In this document: piece by piece, positions 1 to 7,746 of the stretch
Layout: the number at the start of each line of letters is the position of its first letter
Numbering within the stretch: the stretch's first letter is position 1
Origin: Candidatus Pantoea varia
GTDB lineage: Bacteria > Pseudomonadota > Gammaproteobacteria > Enterobacterales > Enterobacteriaceae
DNA: 64,000 nt
Assembly: GCF_900115075.1 (NCBI RefSeq)
Contig: NZ_FOVG01000001.1
Coordinates: 1,736,001-1,800,000 of the forward strand
Reading direction: 5' to 3'
The notes under the pieces: model-generated
The model's input: only the letters and a program-made list of their open reading frames with translations
What the model was told of the DNA's origin: nothing
The model's database searches: none
Position numbers and translations under genes: made by a program

Positions 1-1
1 G

Positions 2-847
2 CCCAACTACAACGCCACGCAGCGACGACTGGCCCTGCGCATCGGCGGAACGCTGGCAGGGATTGCCATTGGTCTGCCGGTTTTATGGCTGGTGCCCTCC
101 ATTGAAGGTCAGTTAATCCTGATTGTGATTGCTGGCGTGCTGTTTTTCGCTTTCAGGCAGGTGCAGTATGCGCAGGCCACGCTGTTTATCACTTTGCTGG
201 TGCTGCTCTGCTTTAACCTGTTAGGGGAAGGCTTTGAGGTCGCCCTGCCACGGGTAGTGGATACGTTACTCGGCTGTGGTCTGGCGTGGCTGGCTGTCGC
301 GTTTATCTGGCCTGACTGGCGCTTTCGTCAGTTACCGGCAGTGGCAGAACGAACCCTGAAAGCGAACTGCCGCTATCTGGATGCGATCATGGAGCAGTAT
401 CATCAGGGCAAGGATAACCGTCTCGCCTATCGCATTGCCCGCCGGGATGCGCACAATGCAGATGCTGAGCTGGCGTCGGTGGTTTCAAATATGAGCAGTG
501 AAAGTCGTACCAGCCAGCAGCTACGTGAGTCGGCTTTTCAACTGCTTTGCTCTAACCACTCATTCCTGAGCTACATTTCTGCACTGGGTGCCCACCGCGA
601 TAAAATTACCGCACCGGAACTCCTGGCCTTGCTGGATGATACGGTGTGCTACGTTGAGGATGTGCTCCAGACGGACGTGGTCAGCGATGAACATGTTGAG
701 ACAATGCGCCAGCAACTGGCCCAGCGCATCAGCCAACTCGCCGCAGATGCGGATACGCGTGCGCCGCTGGTGCTCCAGCAACTCGGTCTGCTGGTGGCTT
801 TAATGCCCGATGTGGCTCGCCTGCGCCGCACGCTCATTTCTGATTAG
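2..847 (+). CDS. yccS: YccS-like inner-membrane protein, C-terminal part (5' truncated)
   Basis: An open frame enters from the left edge, so the start codon lies outside the window; the visible 281 residues are the C-terminal part of a YccS/YhfK-family membrane protein (the family is about 700 residues). The first 100 visible residues contain strongly hydrophobic segments typical of the C-terminal membrane block of this FUSC-like family, followed by a charged helical cytoplasmic tail. The identification also rests on position: in E. coli yccS is the convergent neighbour of sxy, as here. The stop codon overlaps the stop of the convergent sxy gene by 4 bases. The transported substrate of YccS is not established; family members resemble aromatic-acid efflux pumps. 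A GTG at 92 is an internal codon and not a credible start. Confidence 0.85.
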   Translation, partial: PNYNATQRRLALRIGGTLAGIAIGLPVLWLVPSIEGQLILIVIAGVLFFAFRQVQYAQATLFITLLVLLCFNLLGEGFEVALPRVVDTLLGCGLAWLAVAFIWPDWRFRQLPAVAERTLKANCRYLDAIMEQYHQGKDNRLAYRIARRDAHNADAELASVVSNMSSESRTSQQLRESAFQLLCSNHSFLSYISALGAHRDKITAPELLALLDDTVCYVEDVLQTDVVSDEHVETMRQQLAQRISQLAADADTRAPLVLQQLGLLVALMPDVARLRRTLISD

Positions 848-1467
848 CCTTCTCTAAGGTCAGGGTTAGATAAAAGCGTGCGCTGGAACCACGCATTCAG
901 CTCGGCCCGGGTGGCCAACGGTAGCGCGGCGGCATGATGGCCCGTGATCGCCCCCTGCAGCGCCAGTAAGGTCTGAAACCCAACGTGCTGGTTGATCGCT
1001 TTCAGCTTCAGCCAGCACTGTTTGGCCCCCATCTGATAGAGATGATTGACGGTCATGACGCCCGCCTCGTACAGCATCATCTCCATACGTACGCTGAGAT
1101 TCGGCAGATCTTTCAGTCGCGGAGAGGATTGTCTGTCCTGTAACTCCAGCTGCGCCGTTTCTAAAGAGGCCGCTGAGAGCGCCAGCAGATGGTCAGGATC
1201 GCGCCATAACGCTTCATCGACCCGAAAATAATTGAGGCTCACCATCTTGCCTCTCTTGCGAAAAATCAGGGGTTGAAGCGGACGATCGGTAATGTATTCC
1301 CGCAAAGGTTCACTGGCGCGCAGGTAGAGTTCGTCTTTATTTATCAAGGCAAAAACCACACTTTCTACAGCCAGCGCGTATCCTCCAAACTGGGTACGGG
1401 ACTCTATGGTTCCCAACGGGGCCAGGTGCGCTCTGGAGCGCTCTACGACCGGATTCACCTTTTTCAT
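844..1467 (-). CDS. sxy: TfoX/Sxy family DNA transformation (competence) regulator
   Basis: This 207-residue protein has the two-part TfoX architecture: an N-terminal TfoX_N domain (about residues 12-105, including the conserved RTQFGGYAL stretch) and a C-terminal helix-hairpin-helix-like TfoX_C domain (about residues 115-200, with the LPNLSVRMEMMLYEAGV pattern). In Haemophilus and E. coli Sxy works with CRP at CRP-S promoters to switch on DNA-uptake genes; comEC, a target-type gene, lies 50 kb away in this window. The start is supported by a strong ribosome-binding site (GGAGGTGG) 5 bases upstream. The gene sits between convergent yccS and divergent sulA, as in E. coli. An inverted repeat lies in the probable mRNA leader. 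Confidence 0.93.
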   Translation of the reverse strand: MKKVNPVVERSRAHLAPLGTIESRTQFGGYALAVESVVFALINKDELYLRASEPLREYITDRPLQPLIFRKRGKMVSLNYFRVDEALWRDPDHLLALSAASLETAQLELQDRQSSPRLKDLPNLSVRMEMMLYEAGVMTVNHLYQMGAKQCWLKLKAINQHVGFQTLLALQGAITGHHAAALPLATRAELNAWFQRTLLSNPDLREG

Positions 1468-1498
1468 TGCACCACCTCCATGTAAGAAATATCTCGTA

Positions 1499-1522
1499 AA
1501 TTACCTTGGGTATCAGGTAATT
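1499..1522 (-). promoter_or_regulatory. Inverted repeat in the sxy leader
   Basis: Perfect 8-base arms (AATTACCT and AGGTAATT) are separated by 8 bases, 32 bases upstream of the sxy start. The element could form a hairpin in the sxy mRNA leader or be a protein-binding dyad. In Haemophilus, sxy translation is limited by leader folding; whether this repeat plays such a role is inference. Confidence 0.35.
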
Positions 1523-1615
1523 AGAAGATAAAAAAAAGCGCCAGCGGGTTCAATGAATAAATAGTGCTTCAACTAATCTTGTCGCGTTTTTGCGAGGCGT
1601 TTTCAGAAATTTGGG

Positions 1616-1644
1616 TTGATCTTTATCCAGGATGACAGTACTGT
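1616..1644 (+). promoter_or_regulatory. sulA sigma-70 promoter
   Basis: A -35 hexamer TTGATC (1616-1621) and a -10 hexamer TACTGT (1639-1644) are separated by exactly 17 bases. The -10 lies inside the LexA box, so bound LexA would directly occlude RNA polymerase. The same arrangement is known for E. coli sulA. Confidence 0.75.
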
Positions 1645-1658
1645 ATATTCATACAGTC
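1639..1658 (+). promoter_or_regulatory. LexA (SOS) operator of sulA
   Basis: The sequence TACTGTATATTCATACAGTC matches the LexA consensus TACTGT-N8-ACAGTA except at the last base. The invariant CTGT (1641-1644) and ACAG (1653-1656) are both present. It ends 19 bases before the sulA ATG. Confidence 0.93.
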
Positions 1659-1677
1659 CACTGTTGGTGATTAACTT

Positions 1678-2169
1678 ATGCGAACACAACATCCTAATAA
1701 TGCACGCTATGCTCATCATTATGCGTCCTCTTCCGTTCCGGCCTGTCAGGGTGGTGGAATTACTGAGTTACGTTACAGCGAGCAGCCCGGTATGATGCAG
1801 ATGATGCTGTTGCCGTTATTGCAGCAGCTCAGTCAGCAGTCTCGCTGGCAGTTGTGGTTAACACCGGCGCATAAACTGAATCGCACCTGGATGCAGGAAT
1901 CGGGATTACCACTGGATAAAAGTATGCATATCGCGGATTCTGAACGTCTTAACGCCGTTGAAGCGATGGTTAAGGCGTTGCGTACAGGAAATTACAGTGT
2001 CGTTCTGGCATGGATTCCGTACGATTTGGATCAAGATGAGCGACGTCAACTCGAAAATGCGGCCGCTGAGGGTGAAGCGCTGGGTTTGATTTTACGGGCA
2101 AGCGGAACATCGGAAGCGCCTCTCAGACCGCAAAGTTCCATAAAAATTCAGTCGGATTTGTTTCATTAA
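1678..2169 (+). CDS. sulA: SOS cell-division inhibitor SulA
   Basis: This 163-residue protein is the DNA-damage-induced inhibitor that sequesters FtsZ monomers and blocks septation until it is removed by Lon. The central ITELRYSEQPGMMQMMLLPLL and the RWQLWLTP region match the FtsZ-binding core of the family, and the length is normal (about 169). The C-terminus ends in Phe-His after an SxIKIxSDL pattern; in E. coli the terminal Tyr-His is part of the Lon recognition signal, so the degron appears conserved. The LexA box overlapping the promoter explains the regulation. It lies between sxy and ompA as in other enterics. Its ribosome-binding site is weak (GGTGA), which would keep basal expression low. 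Confidence 0.95.
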   Translation: MRTQHPNNARYAHHYASSSVPACQGGGITELRYSEQPGMMQMMLLPLLQQLSQQSRWQLWLTPAHKLNRTWMQESGLPLDKSMHIADSERLNAVEAMVKALRTGNYSVVLAWIPYDLDQDERRQLENAAAEGEALGLILRASGTSEAPLRPQSSIKIQSDLFH

Positions 2170-2519
2170 GTAAAAATCAGAAGTTTCCCAAGCTATTTTT
2201 CTTATCTGTCGTCGCTAAGCCACTGATTCTTTTAGTTCGAGCTGTGACAATGGTTTAGCGAGTTTTTGGCCCTTTTTACCGCGACAATACGCCCACTCTA
2301 ATTGTTAGAAATTGTGTATAAACCGCTGTTTATTTACAGAAGCGCCTCACATCATACTTGTAAGTTTCCAATCTCGTTGTAGACTTTAGCTCGCCAGGGT
2401 GCTCAATAACCTCCGTTTTTTGCGGTAGAGTCATAAGCGAGCGTTTTGACCCGGCGAAGGATTTAAACCAAGAGCAACCTTTTTGCTCATTGCCTATTTG
2501 GATGATAACGAGGCGCAAA
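2170..2519 (+). other. sulA-ompA intergenic region with ompA promoter and long 5' leader
   Basis: These 350 bases hold no gene. The left part (2170-2340) is AT-rich with no recognisable site. The ompA promoter sits at 2358-2385 and a leader of about 125 bases follows. The leader begins with the GCCAGGGTGCTC sequence found at the E. coli ompA transcript start and ends with a hairpin (GAGCAA 2472-2477, TTGCTC 2483-2488) and the unpaired GATAACGAGGCGCAAAA just before the ATG. In E. coli this leader stabilises the mRNA against RNase E, and the last segment is the target of the MicA small RNA; conservation of sequence suggests the same here. Confidence 0.7.
2358..2385 (+). promoter_or_regulatory. 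ompA sigma-70 promoter
   Basis: TTGTAA (2358-2363) and TAGACT (2380-2385) are spaced by 16 bases, and transcription would begin near 2392. The surrounding bases are nearly identical to the mapped E. coli ompA promoter as I remember it. Confidence 0.6.
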
Positions 2520-3590
2520 ATGAAAAAGACAGCTATCGCAATTGCAGTGGCACTGGCTGGCTTCGCTACCGTAGCGCAGGCCGCTCCGAAAGATAACACC
2601 TGGTACACCGGTGCTAAACTGGGCTGGTCTCAGTATCACGACACTGGTTACTACGGTAACGGTTACGAGAACAATGACGGTCCAACTCATGAAAGCCAGC
2701 TGGGCGCAGGTGCGTTCGTTGGTTATCAGGCAAACCCATACCTGGGCTTCGAGATGGGCTATGACTGGCTGGGCCGCATGCCTAACAAAGGCAATGTGAC
2801 TAACGGCGCATTCAAAGCACAGGGCGTACAGCTGGCTGCTAAACTGAGCTACCCAATCAATGACGATCTGGACGTGTATACTCGTCTGGGCGGCATGGTA
2901 TGGCGTGCAGATGCAACGCAGACTAACCCAACTACTGGCCGCATCAGCGACCACGACACCGGCGTTTCTCCGCTGGCTGCTGTTGGTGTTGAATATGCGC
3001 TGACCAAAAACTGGGCTACCCGTCTGGATTACCAGTGGGTTAACAACATCGGTGATGCACAGACCGTTGGTACTCGTCCAGACAACGGCATGCTGAGCGT
3101 AGGCGTTTCATACCGCTTCGGTCAGGATGATGTCGCTGCACCAGCTCCGGCTCCGGCTCCAGCACCAGCTCCAGTTGTTGAAACCAAGCGTTTCACTCTG
3201 AAGTCTGACGTTCTGTTCACCTTTAACAAATCTACCCTGAAGCCAGAAGGCCAGCAGGCTCTGGATCAGCTGTACAGCCAGCTGAGCTCAATGGATCCTA
3301 AAGATGGTTCCGTTGTCGTACTGGGCTTCACCGATCGCATCGGTTCAGAGCAGTACAACCAGAAACTGTCTGAGAAACGTGCTCAGTCAGTCGTAGATTA
3401 CCTGGTATCTAAAGGTATCCCTTCTAACAAGATCTCTGCACGTGGCATGGGTAAATCTAACCCAGTTACCGGCAACACCTGTGACAGCGTGAAAGGCCGT
3501 AATGCCCTGATCGACTGCCTGTCTCCGGACCGTCGCGTAGAAATCGATGTTAAAGGCATCAAAGACGTTGTAACTCAGCCACAGGCTTAA
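2520..3590 (+). CDS. ompA: Outer-membrane porin OmpA
   Basis: OmpA anchors the outer membrane to peptidoglycan and acts as a slow porin and phage receptor. The 356-residue precursor has a 21-residue signal peptide (cleavage after VAQA), an eight-strand N-terminal beta-barrel (mature residues about 1-170), an Ala-Pro repeat hinge encoded at 3141-3174, and a C-terminal OmpA/peptidoglycan-binding domain with the expected Asp and Arg residues (FTDRIGS, LSxx[13 protein letters not shown]) and a Cys pair in [16 protein letters not shown]. The start was placed at 2520 rather than an in-frame ATG at 2490 because it gives the canonical signal peptide and follows the GAGGCG ribosome site. A monocistronic unit with its own promoter and terminator. 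Confidence 0.98.
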   Translation: MKKTAIAIAVALAGFATVAQAAPKDNTWYTGAKLGWSQYHDTGYYGNGYENNDGPTHESQLGAGAFVGYQANPYLGFEMGYDWLGRMPNKGNVTNGAFKAQGVQLAAKLSYPINDDLDVYTRLGGMVWRADATQTNPTTGRISDHDTGVSPLAAVGVEYALTKNWATRLDYQWVNNIGDAQTVGTRPDNGMLSVGVSYRFGQDDVAAPAPAPAPAPAPVVETKRFTLKSDVLFTFNKSTLKPEGQQALDQLYSQLSSMDPKDGSVVVLGFTDRIGSEQYNQKLSEKRAQSVVDYLVSKGIPSNKISARGMGKSNPVTGNTCDSVKGRNALIDCLSPDRRVEIDVKGIKDVVTQPQA

Positions 3591-3602
3591 GTTAAACGTT
3601 AT

Positions 3603-3631
3603 AAAAAACCCCGCTAAGGCGGGGTTTTTTT
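3603..3631 (+). terminator. ompA Rho-independent terminator
   Basis: The stem CCCCGC/GCGGGG (3609-3614, 3619-3624) has a TAAG loop, a preceding A-run and a following run of seven T. Confidence 0.95.
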
Positions 3632-3684
3632 ATGCCGGTAATAAAACCGGACTTGAACATTCAGACTATGATTATCCTGCCCGG

Positions 3685-4152
3685 TTATTCGCTTTCTGAA
3701 CCCGACTTACCCAGAATGGCCTGCAAATCCTGCTTCAGACTCGACATCTGAGTCGCATATTTCTCTTTGCGTTCTGCATCTTCTATCAGCTGAACAATCG
3801 TTTCAGAGAGCGTGCACCCGCGCCGTTGTGCAAGACCTGCCAGTCGCTGCCAGACCAGATACTCCAGGTCGATCGATTTTTTGCGGGTATGCTGATGTTC
3901 AGCGTTGAAATGGCGTTTACGCCGGGCACGGATGGTCTGCTTCAGTCGGTTATCCAGATCAGAATGAATATGCTCTGCGATCCATTCATTTACCGTCACT
4001 GGATTATTTTCCATCGCCAGCAGCTCATCGACTGCCGCCTGCGCCGCGCTTAATTCAAGGTGACGCGTGATCAGTTCACCTTCCCGATGTTTTTTCACCA
4101 GGTATTTCCACTTCCATCCACATTCAAGATTTTCGAGTTGCTGGTATTTCAT
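3685..4152 (-). CDS. matP: Ter macrodomain organiser MatP
   Basis: MatP binds matS sites and condenses and holds the replication-terminus region at midcell, partly through ZapB, and displaces MukBEF from Ter. The 155-residue protein has the conserved N-terminal [10 protein letters not shown]...[15 protein letters not shown] block, the basic [21 protein letters not shown] segment that leads into the ribbon-helix-helix DNA-binding region, and a C-terminal coiled coil. The start was set at 4152; a longer frame reaches 4224 but the extra 24 residues have no family counterpart and overlap the promoter of the divergent ycbZ. Length fits E. coli MatP (150). I saw no perfect matS site inside this window. 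Its presence near mukBEF is positional, not an operon. Confidence 0.95.
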   Translation of the reverse strand: MKYQQLENLECGWKWKYLVKKHREGELITRHLELSAAQAAVDELLAMENNPVTVNEWIAEHIHSDLDNRLKQTIRARRKRHFNAEHQHTRKKSIDLEYLVWQRLAGLAQRRGCTLSETIVQLIEDAERKEKYATQMSSLKQDLQAILGKSGSESE

Positions 4153-4322
4153 CGGAATCTCATCGTGATCACGTAACGAACTAAGAATAACAGCTTTTTT
4201 CCCGGATGCAGCAACGAAAAACATGCTGTCATCGTCACATCTTCAACAGGAAGTCTGCAGTGCTTAACAAGGGTGAATCCTGTATAATCTCGCTTTTCTT
4301 AATACAGACAAATGCGATTATT

Positions 4323-6074
4323 TTGACCAGCACCCAACTTACGTGGCAGACCTTACAGCCGGATAGCGCGCAATACCAATCCGTTTTCTCCCGAATCGCT
4401 GATGAAGAAACTGATGCTCTGGCAACGGTACAGCCCCGGTTGCTGAATGCACTGGCGCATTTACATCACCAGACGCAAGGTTTCCCGTTACTGCTGGTTC
4501 GTAGCCAGGAGAATCGCGACTACCTGACATTCATTGCCCAGGCCGCTCAGCGGGTCATGGCAGACAGTACCACTCTGTTCGGCGGTGATTACCATATCAT
4601 GGCTGACAACGTCACGCTTCAGCCCCCCTCCGATCCTCAACGTCCGTTCACCAGTCAGGGTGGTATTCACTTTGCTGAATGGACTGAGATGGAGCAGTTA
4701 TTTGGCTGCGTACGCCAATATAAAGATCGCATCCAGCTGGAGCCGGGCCTGATCCATCGGGCCAACGGCGGCACGCTGGTGCTGTCTCTGCGTAGCCTGA
4801 TGACACAGCCGATTCTCTGGCTGCGCCTGAAAAAGTGTATTGAGCAAGGCTATGTTGAGTGGACATCTCAGGATGAACGCAGGCCGCTGCCTGTCTCGAT
4901 TCCTCCGTTGCCACTCAGCCTTAAGCTGGTCCTGTGTGGCGACCGGGAAGCGCTGGCAGATTTTCAGGAGCTTGATCCGGAAGCTCACGAAATGGCCATC
5001 TATACTGAATTTGAAGAGAACATACAGATTCTGGATGAAGATGACATGCTCGCCTGGTGTCGCTGGAACGCTGAACTGGCGCAACAGGCAGGTTTGCCCC
5101 TGCCGGAAGAGGACTTCTGGCCAGAACTGATCAAAGAAGGTGTCCGGTACAGCGGCGATCAGGATACCCTGCCACTCTGCCCTCGCTGGCTGCAACGCCA
5201 GATGCGCGAGTCAGCTCTGATGGGCGATGAACTCAATGCTGAAGCGTTACGTGATGCGCTGGAAGCCCGCCTGTGGCGTGAGAATTATCTCAATGAGCGG
5301 ATGCGTGACGAGATCCTGCTGCGACAGATTCTGATTGAAACCGAAGGAGAAGTGGTCGGTCAGATTAATGGTCTGTCCGTGGTGGAATATCCTGGCCATC
5401 CCCGCGCCTGGGGCGATCCTTCGCGCATCAGCTGCGTGGTCCATCCCGGCGATGGTGAGTTCATGGATATTGAGCGCAAAGCGGAGCTGGGCGGTAACAT
5501 CCATGCCAAGGGCATGATGATTATGCAGGCTTACCTGACTGCCGAGCTGGAACTCGACCAGCAACTACCCTTCTCGGCCTCGATGGTGTTCGAGCAATCT
5601 TATTCCGAGGTGGATGGTGACAGTGCCTCGCTGGCTGAGCTCTGTGCCTTAATCAGTGCACTGGCTAATCAGCCGATCAATCAGCAGATTGCGGTGACCG
5701 GCTCAGTCGATCAGTTTGGTAATGTACAACCGGTGGGCGGGCTGAATGAGAAGATCGAAGGCTTCTTTGATATCTGCCATCAGCGCGAACTGACGGGCCT
5801 GCAGGGTGTGATCATTCCCGCCTGCAATGTTCGTCATCTCAGTCTGAACCAGGCGGTTGTCAGTGCGGTTGAGCAGGGGCGCTTCCATATCTGGGCCATT
5901 GACCAGGCTGAGGAAGCGCTGCCGCTGCTGACCGGAAAAATCTGGAGTACCGAAGATGGTCTGGGCGATTGCCTGCTAAATACCATCCAGGAACGCATTA
6001 GCCTGTTCAACCAGCCGGACGGTCCGCAACGTCCCTGGGCGCTGCGCTGGCTTAACTGGTTCAACCACCGTTAA
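4323..6074 (+). CDS. ycbZ: Lon-related putative protease YcbZ
   Basis: This 583-residue protein ends in a Lon-type proteolytic domain: a catalytic Ser in the DGDSAS motif (Ser434) and a Lys in GGLNEKIEG (Lys477) form the Ser-Lys dyad. The N-terminal half aligns with the AAA-like part of YcbZ but shows no GxxGxGK[ST] P-loop where one would be expected; the corresponding stretch reads GFPLLLVRSQ. A TTG start at 4323 was chosen because it yields the usual length (586 in E. coli); the frame is open back to 4206, but those residues are not family-like and run toward matP. The ribosome site is poor. Divergent from matP and upstream of fabA. Substrates are unknown. Confidence 0.88.
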   Translation: MTSTQLTWQTLQPDSAQYQSVFSRIADEETDALATVQPRLLNALAHLHHQTQGFPLLLVRSQENRDYLTFIAQAAQRVMADSTTLFGGDYHIMADNVTLQPPSDPQRPFTSQGGIHFAEWTEMEQLFGCVRQYKDRIQLEPGLIHRANGGTLVLSLRSLMTQPILWLRLKKCIEQGYVEWTSQDERRPLPVSIPPLPLSLKLVLCGDREALADFQELDPEAHEMAIYTEFEENIQILDEDDMLAWCRWNAELAQQAGLPLPEEDFWPELIKEGVRYSGDQDTLPLCPRWLQRQMRESALMGDELNAEALRDALEARLWRENYLNERMRDEILLRQILIETEGEVVGQINGLSVVEYPGHPRAWGDPSRISCVVHPGDGEFMDIERKAELGGNIHAKGMMIMQAYLTAELELDQQLPFSASMVFEQSYSEVDGDSASLAELCALISALANQPINQQIAVTGSVDQFGNVQPVGGLNEKIEGFFDICHQRELTGLQGVIIPACNVRHLSLNQAVVSAVEQGRFHIWAIDQAEEALPLLTGKIWSTEDGLGDCLLNTIQERISLFNQPDGPQRPWALRWLNWFNHR

Positions 6075-6086
6075 TCCGATTTGCTC

Positions 6087-6104
6087 AGCGTACAACTGTT
6101 CGCT
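6087..6104 (+). promoter_or_regulatory. FabR operator upstream of fabA
   Basis: AGCGTACAACTGTTCGCT is an 18-base near-palindrome that matches the FabR consensus (AGCGTACA-N2-TGTNCGCT) found before fabA and fabB in enterics. FabR represses unsaturated fatty-acid synthesis in response to the acyl-ACP/CoA pool. It lies 39 bases before the fabA ATG. I could not find a convincing FadR site beside it. Confidence 0.8.
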
Positions 6105-6142
6105 AATATTCGTGATTCACTAAAACAAGGCTTATTGAAAAC

Positions 6143-6661
6143 ATGGTAGATAAACGCGAATCCTATACCAAAGAAGATCTGATTCTGTCGGGTCGTGGTG
6201 AACTGTTTGGCGAAAATGGTCCGCCGCTTCCATCTGGCAACATGCTGATGATGGACCGCGTGGTCAAAATGACCGAAGACGGCGGCAAATATGACAAAGG
6301 CTTTGTTGAAGCGGAGCTGGATATCAATCCCGATCTCTGGTTCTTCGGTTGCCACTTTATTGGCGATCCGGTGATGCCGGGCTGCCTGGGCCTGGATGCC
6401 ATGTGGCAGCTCGTCGGTTTCTATCTGGGCTGGCTGGGCGGCGAAGGTAAAGGCCGCGCACTGGGCGTGGGTGAAGTGAAATTCACCGGTCAGGTCCTGC
6501 CAGACGCGAAGAAAGTCACTTACCGCATTCACTTCAAACGCGTGATCAACCGTAAACTGGTGATGGGCGTGGCAGATGGTGAAGTGCTGGTTGACGGTAA
6601 TCTGATCTATACCGCCAGCGATCTGAAAGTCGGCCTGTTTAAAGATACCGCCGCTTTCTAA
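6143..6661 (+). CDS. fabA: 3-hydroxydecanoyl-ACP dehydratase/isomerase FabA
   Basis: FabA dehydrates 3-hydroxyacyl-ACPs and isomerises trans-2- to cis-3-decenoyl-ACP, the entry step of anaerobic unsaturated fatty-acid synthesis in the cytosol. The 172-residue protein has the family length and the hot-dog fold signature, with catalytic His71 in [15 protein letters not shown] and Asp85 in [10 protein letters not shown]. The start ATG at 6143 is the only sensible one and gives [13 protein letters not shown]. It is followed by a shared terminator with the convergent rmf gene. A FabR operator upstream indicates repression by FabR. Confidence 0.98.
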   Translation: MVDKRESYTKEDLILSGRGELFGENGPPLPSGNMLMMDRVVKMTEDGGKYDKGFVEAELDINPDLWFFGCHFIGDPVMPGCLGLDAMWQLVGFYLGWLGGEGKGRALGVGEVKFTGQVLPDAKKVTYRIHFKRVINRKLVMGVADGEVLVDGNLIYTASDLKVGLFKDTAAF

Positions 6662-6681
6662 GCGTTTCCCCCGGAAACAAA

Positions 6682-6710
6682 AACCTCCGCGCATGGCGGA
6701 GGTTATATTC
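6682..6710. terminator. Bidirectional terminator between fabA and rmf
   Basis: Perfect nine-base stem AACCTCCGC/GCGGAGGTT (6682-6690, 6696-6704) with a five-base loop. On the minus strand it is followed by TTTTTGTTT, so it is strong for rmf; the plus-strand tail (ATATT) is weaker for fabA. Confidence 0.85.
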
Positions 6711-6729
6711 CCTTTTCAGTGACATCCGG

Positions 6730-6897
6730 TTATGCAGCTACCGACCTGTCCTCCATGGCTTGTCGCCAACCTCCCAACCAGTGAGACTTAGCGTCAATCA
6801 ACTGATACGGACACATCTCTTTTGAGCGTCCAGTAATGCCTGCCTGATAACCACGTGAATGGGCGCGTTCGAGGCGGTCTCGTTTCTGTCTCTTCAT
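6730..6897 (-). CDS. rmf: Ribosome modulation factor Rmf
   Basis: This short gene encodes 55 residues beginning MKRQKRDRLERAHSRGY and containing GRSKEMCPYQ and HWLGGWRQAMEDR, near-identical to E. coli Rmf (55 residues). Rmf binds 70S ribosomes near the anti-Shine-Dalgarno region and drives formation of inactive 100S dimers in stationary phase. The protein is very basic, as expected for a ribosome binder. It lies downstream of pqiC on the same strand and convergent to fabA, exactly as in E. coli. About 280 bases separate it from pqiC, enough for its own growth-phase promoter, although I could not pick out hexamers with confidence. Confidence 0.95.
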   Translation of the reverse strand: MKRQKRDRLERAHSRGYQAGITGRSKEMCPYQLIDAKSHWLGGWRQAMEDRSVAA

Positions 6898-7101
6898 ACT
6901 CCGTGTCCCTCATGTAAGGTCTGTGGAATCTGGTGGAAAGAAATGTGGTGAATTAATGTTCAACCACCCTTATGTTCTACCTCCTGCGTATCCAAAGATC
7001 AATGCTCAATCTTCATGCCAGTGTCATAAATGTGACCTTAATCGGTAAGATTAACGACGTTTTGTGAAGCATTCGACAACACTATCTTTCTGATTAAGCT
7101 A

Positions 7102-7154
7102 ATAAAAAAGCCCCTGAACGATATCGAAAAAAGACGATAATCGGTCAGGGGCTT
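7102..7154 (-). terminator. pqiC terminator
   Basis: Ten-base arms AAGCCCCTGA (7108-7117) and TCAGGGGCTT (7145-7154) enclose a long loop with a small inner CGAT/ATCG pairing. On the minus strand a run of T follows the stem. It separates the pqi operon from rmf. Confidence 0.8.
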
Positions 7155-7176
7155 AGCTTATTTATTCACATCAATC

Positions 7177-7746
7177 TTAATTTAACGCAACCACACTATT
7201 GGCAATCTTCTGCGCTGTCTGTTGCCAGCCCGCCGCCAGCGTCCGGACCATCGCATCATAGCCATCTTCGGTCTGCGGCAGGACCAGATTAAACGCCTGT
7301 TTAGTCAGACGGCCCTGATGTTCAAGCGTCCATTCGCCACTGACGATCGCTTTGCCATCGTAGCGACCCTGAAAGCCTGTGACGGTCACATTCAGCGTGT
7401 CGTGCTGCGCGCCTAAAGGTGCGCCTGCAACCAGCCGTCCGGGCAGCGCCTTGCTCAGATTAGTGATCAGCGTCTGCTGCAGTTGCTGGTCCAGCGGGCT
7501 GGCCCAGAGATTATTCGTGGCGATGACATATTTCACATCACTGGTCTGATAAACCAGCCCATTACCGGCCAGATAGTCCGGCACTGTCACCTGCTGCACC
7601 CACAGCATAGGCTGCGTTTCATTCAGCTGGCTGCTGGTGACCTGCATGGACGCCGCCCCGGAGGGCAGCTGATACCACGTATTGTCAACGCTGCTACTGC
7701 ACGCACTCAACACCAGCGCGGCACAAAGTATCAATCCTTTTTTCAC
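7177..7746 (-). CDS. pqiC: Outer-membrane lipoprotein PqiC
   Basis: PqiC is the outer-membrane lipoprotein partner of the PqiAB lipid-transport bridge. The 189-residue precursor has a lipoprotein signal with lipobox LSAC (Cys16) and then the ABC-type transport auxiliary lipoprotein (DUF330) fold, with VTVPDYLAGNGLVYQ and the ANNLWASPL motif typical of the family. Its start overlaps the pqiB stop by 4 bases, implying translational coupling. In E. coli PqiC forms an octameric ring that docks on PqiB. Residue after the Cys is Ser, consistent with sorting to the outer membrane. Confidence 0.95.
   Translation of the reverse strand: MKKGLILCAALVLSACSSSVDNTWYQLPSGAASMQVTSSQLNETQPMLWVQQVTVPDYLAGNGLVYQTSDVKYVIATNNLWASPLDQQLQQTLITNLSKALPGRLVAGAPLGAQHDTLNVTVTGFQGRYDGKAIVSGEWTLEHQGRLTKQAFNLVLPQTEDGYDAMVRTLAAGWQQTAQKIANSVVALN

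Noticed and set aside
3141-3174. Ala-Pro repeat as an unusual repetitive element
   Set aside because: It is the normal hinge between the barrel and periplasmic domain of OmpA.
4153-4224. N-terminal extension of MatP
   Set aside because: The added 24 residues lack family similarity and occupy the promoter space of the divergent gene.
6071-6694. 207-codon open frame on the minus strand
   Set aside because: Antisense to fabA and its flanking regulatory sequences, including the terminator.
7379-7389. GTGACGGTCAC as a matS site for MatP
   Set aside because: matS needs three bases between GTGAC and GTCAC; here there is one.
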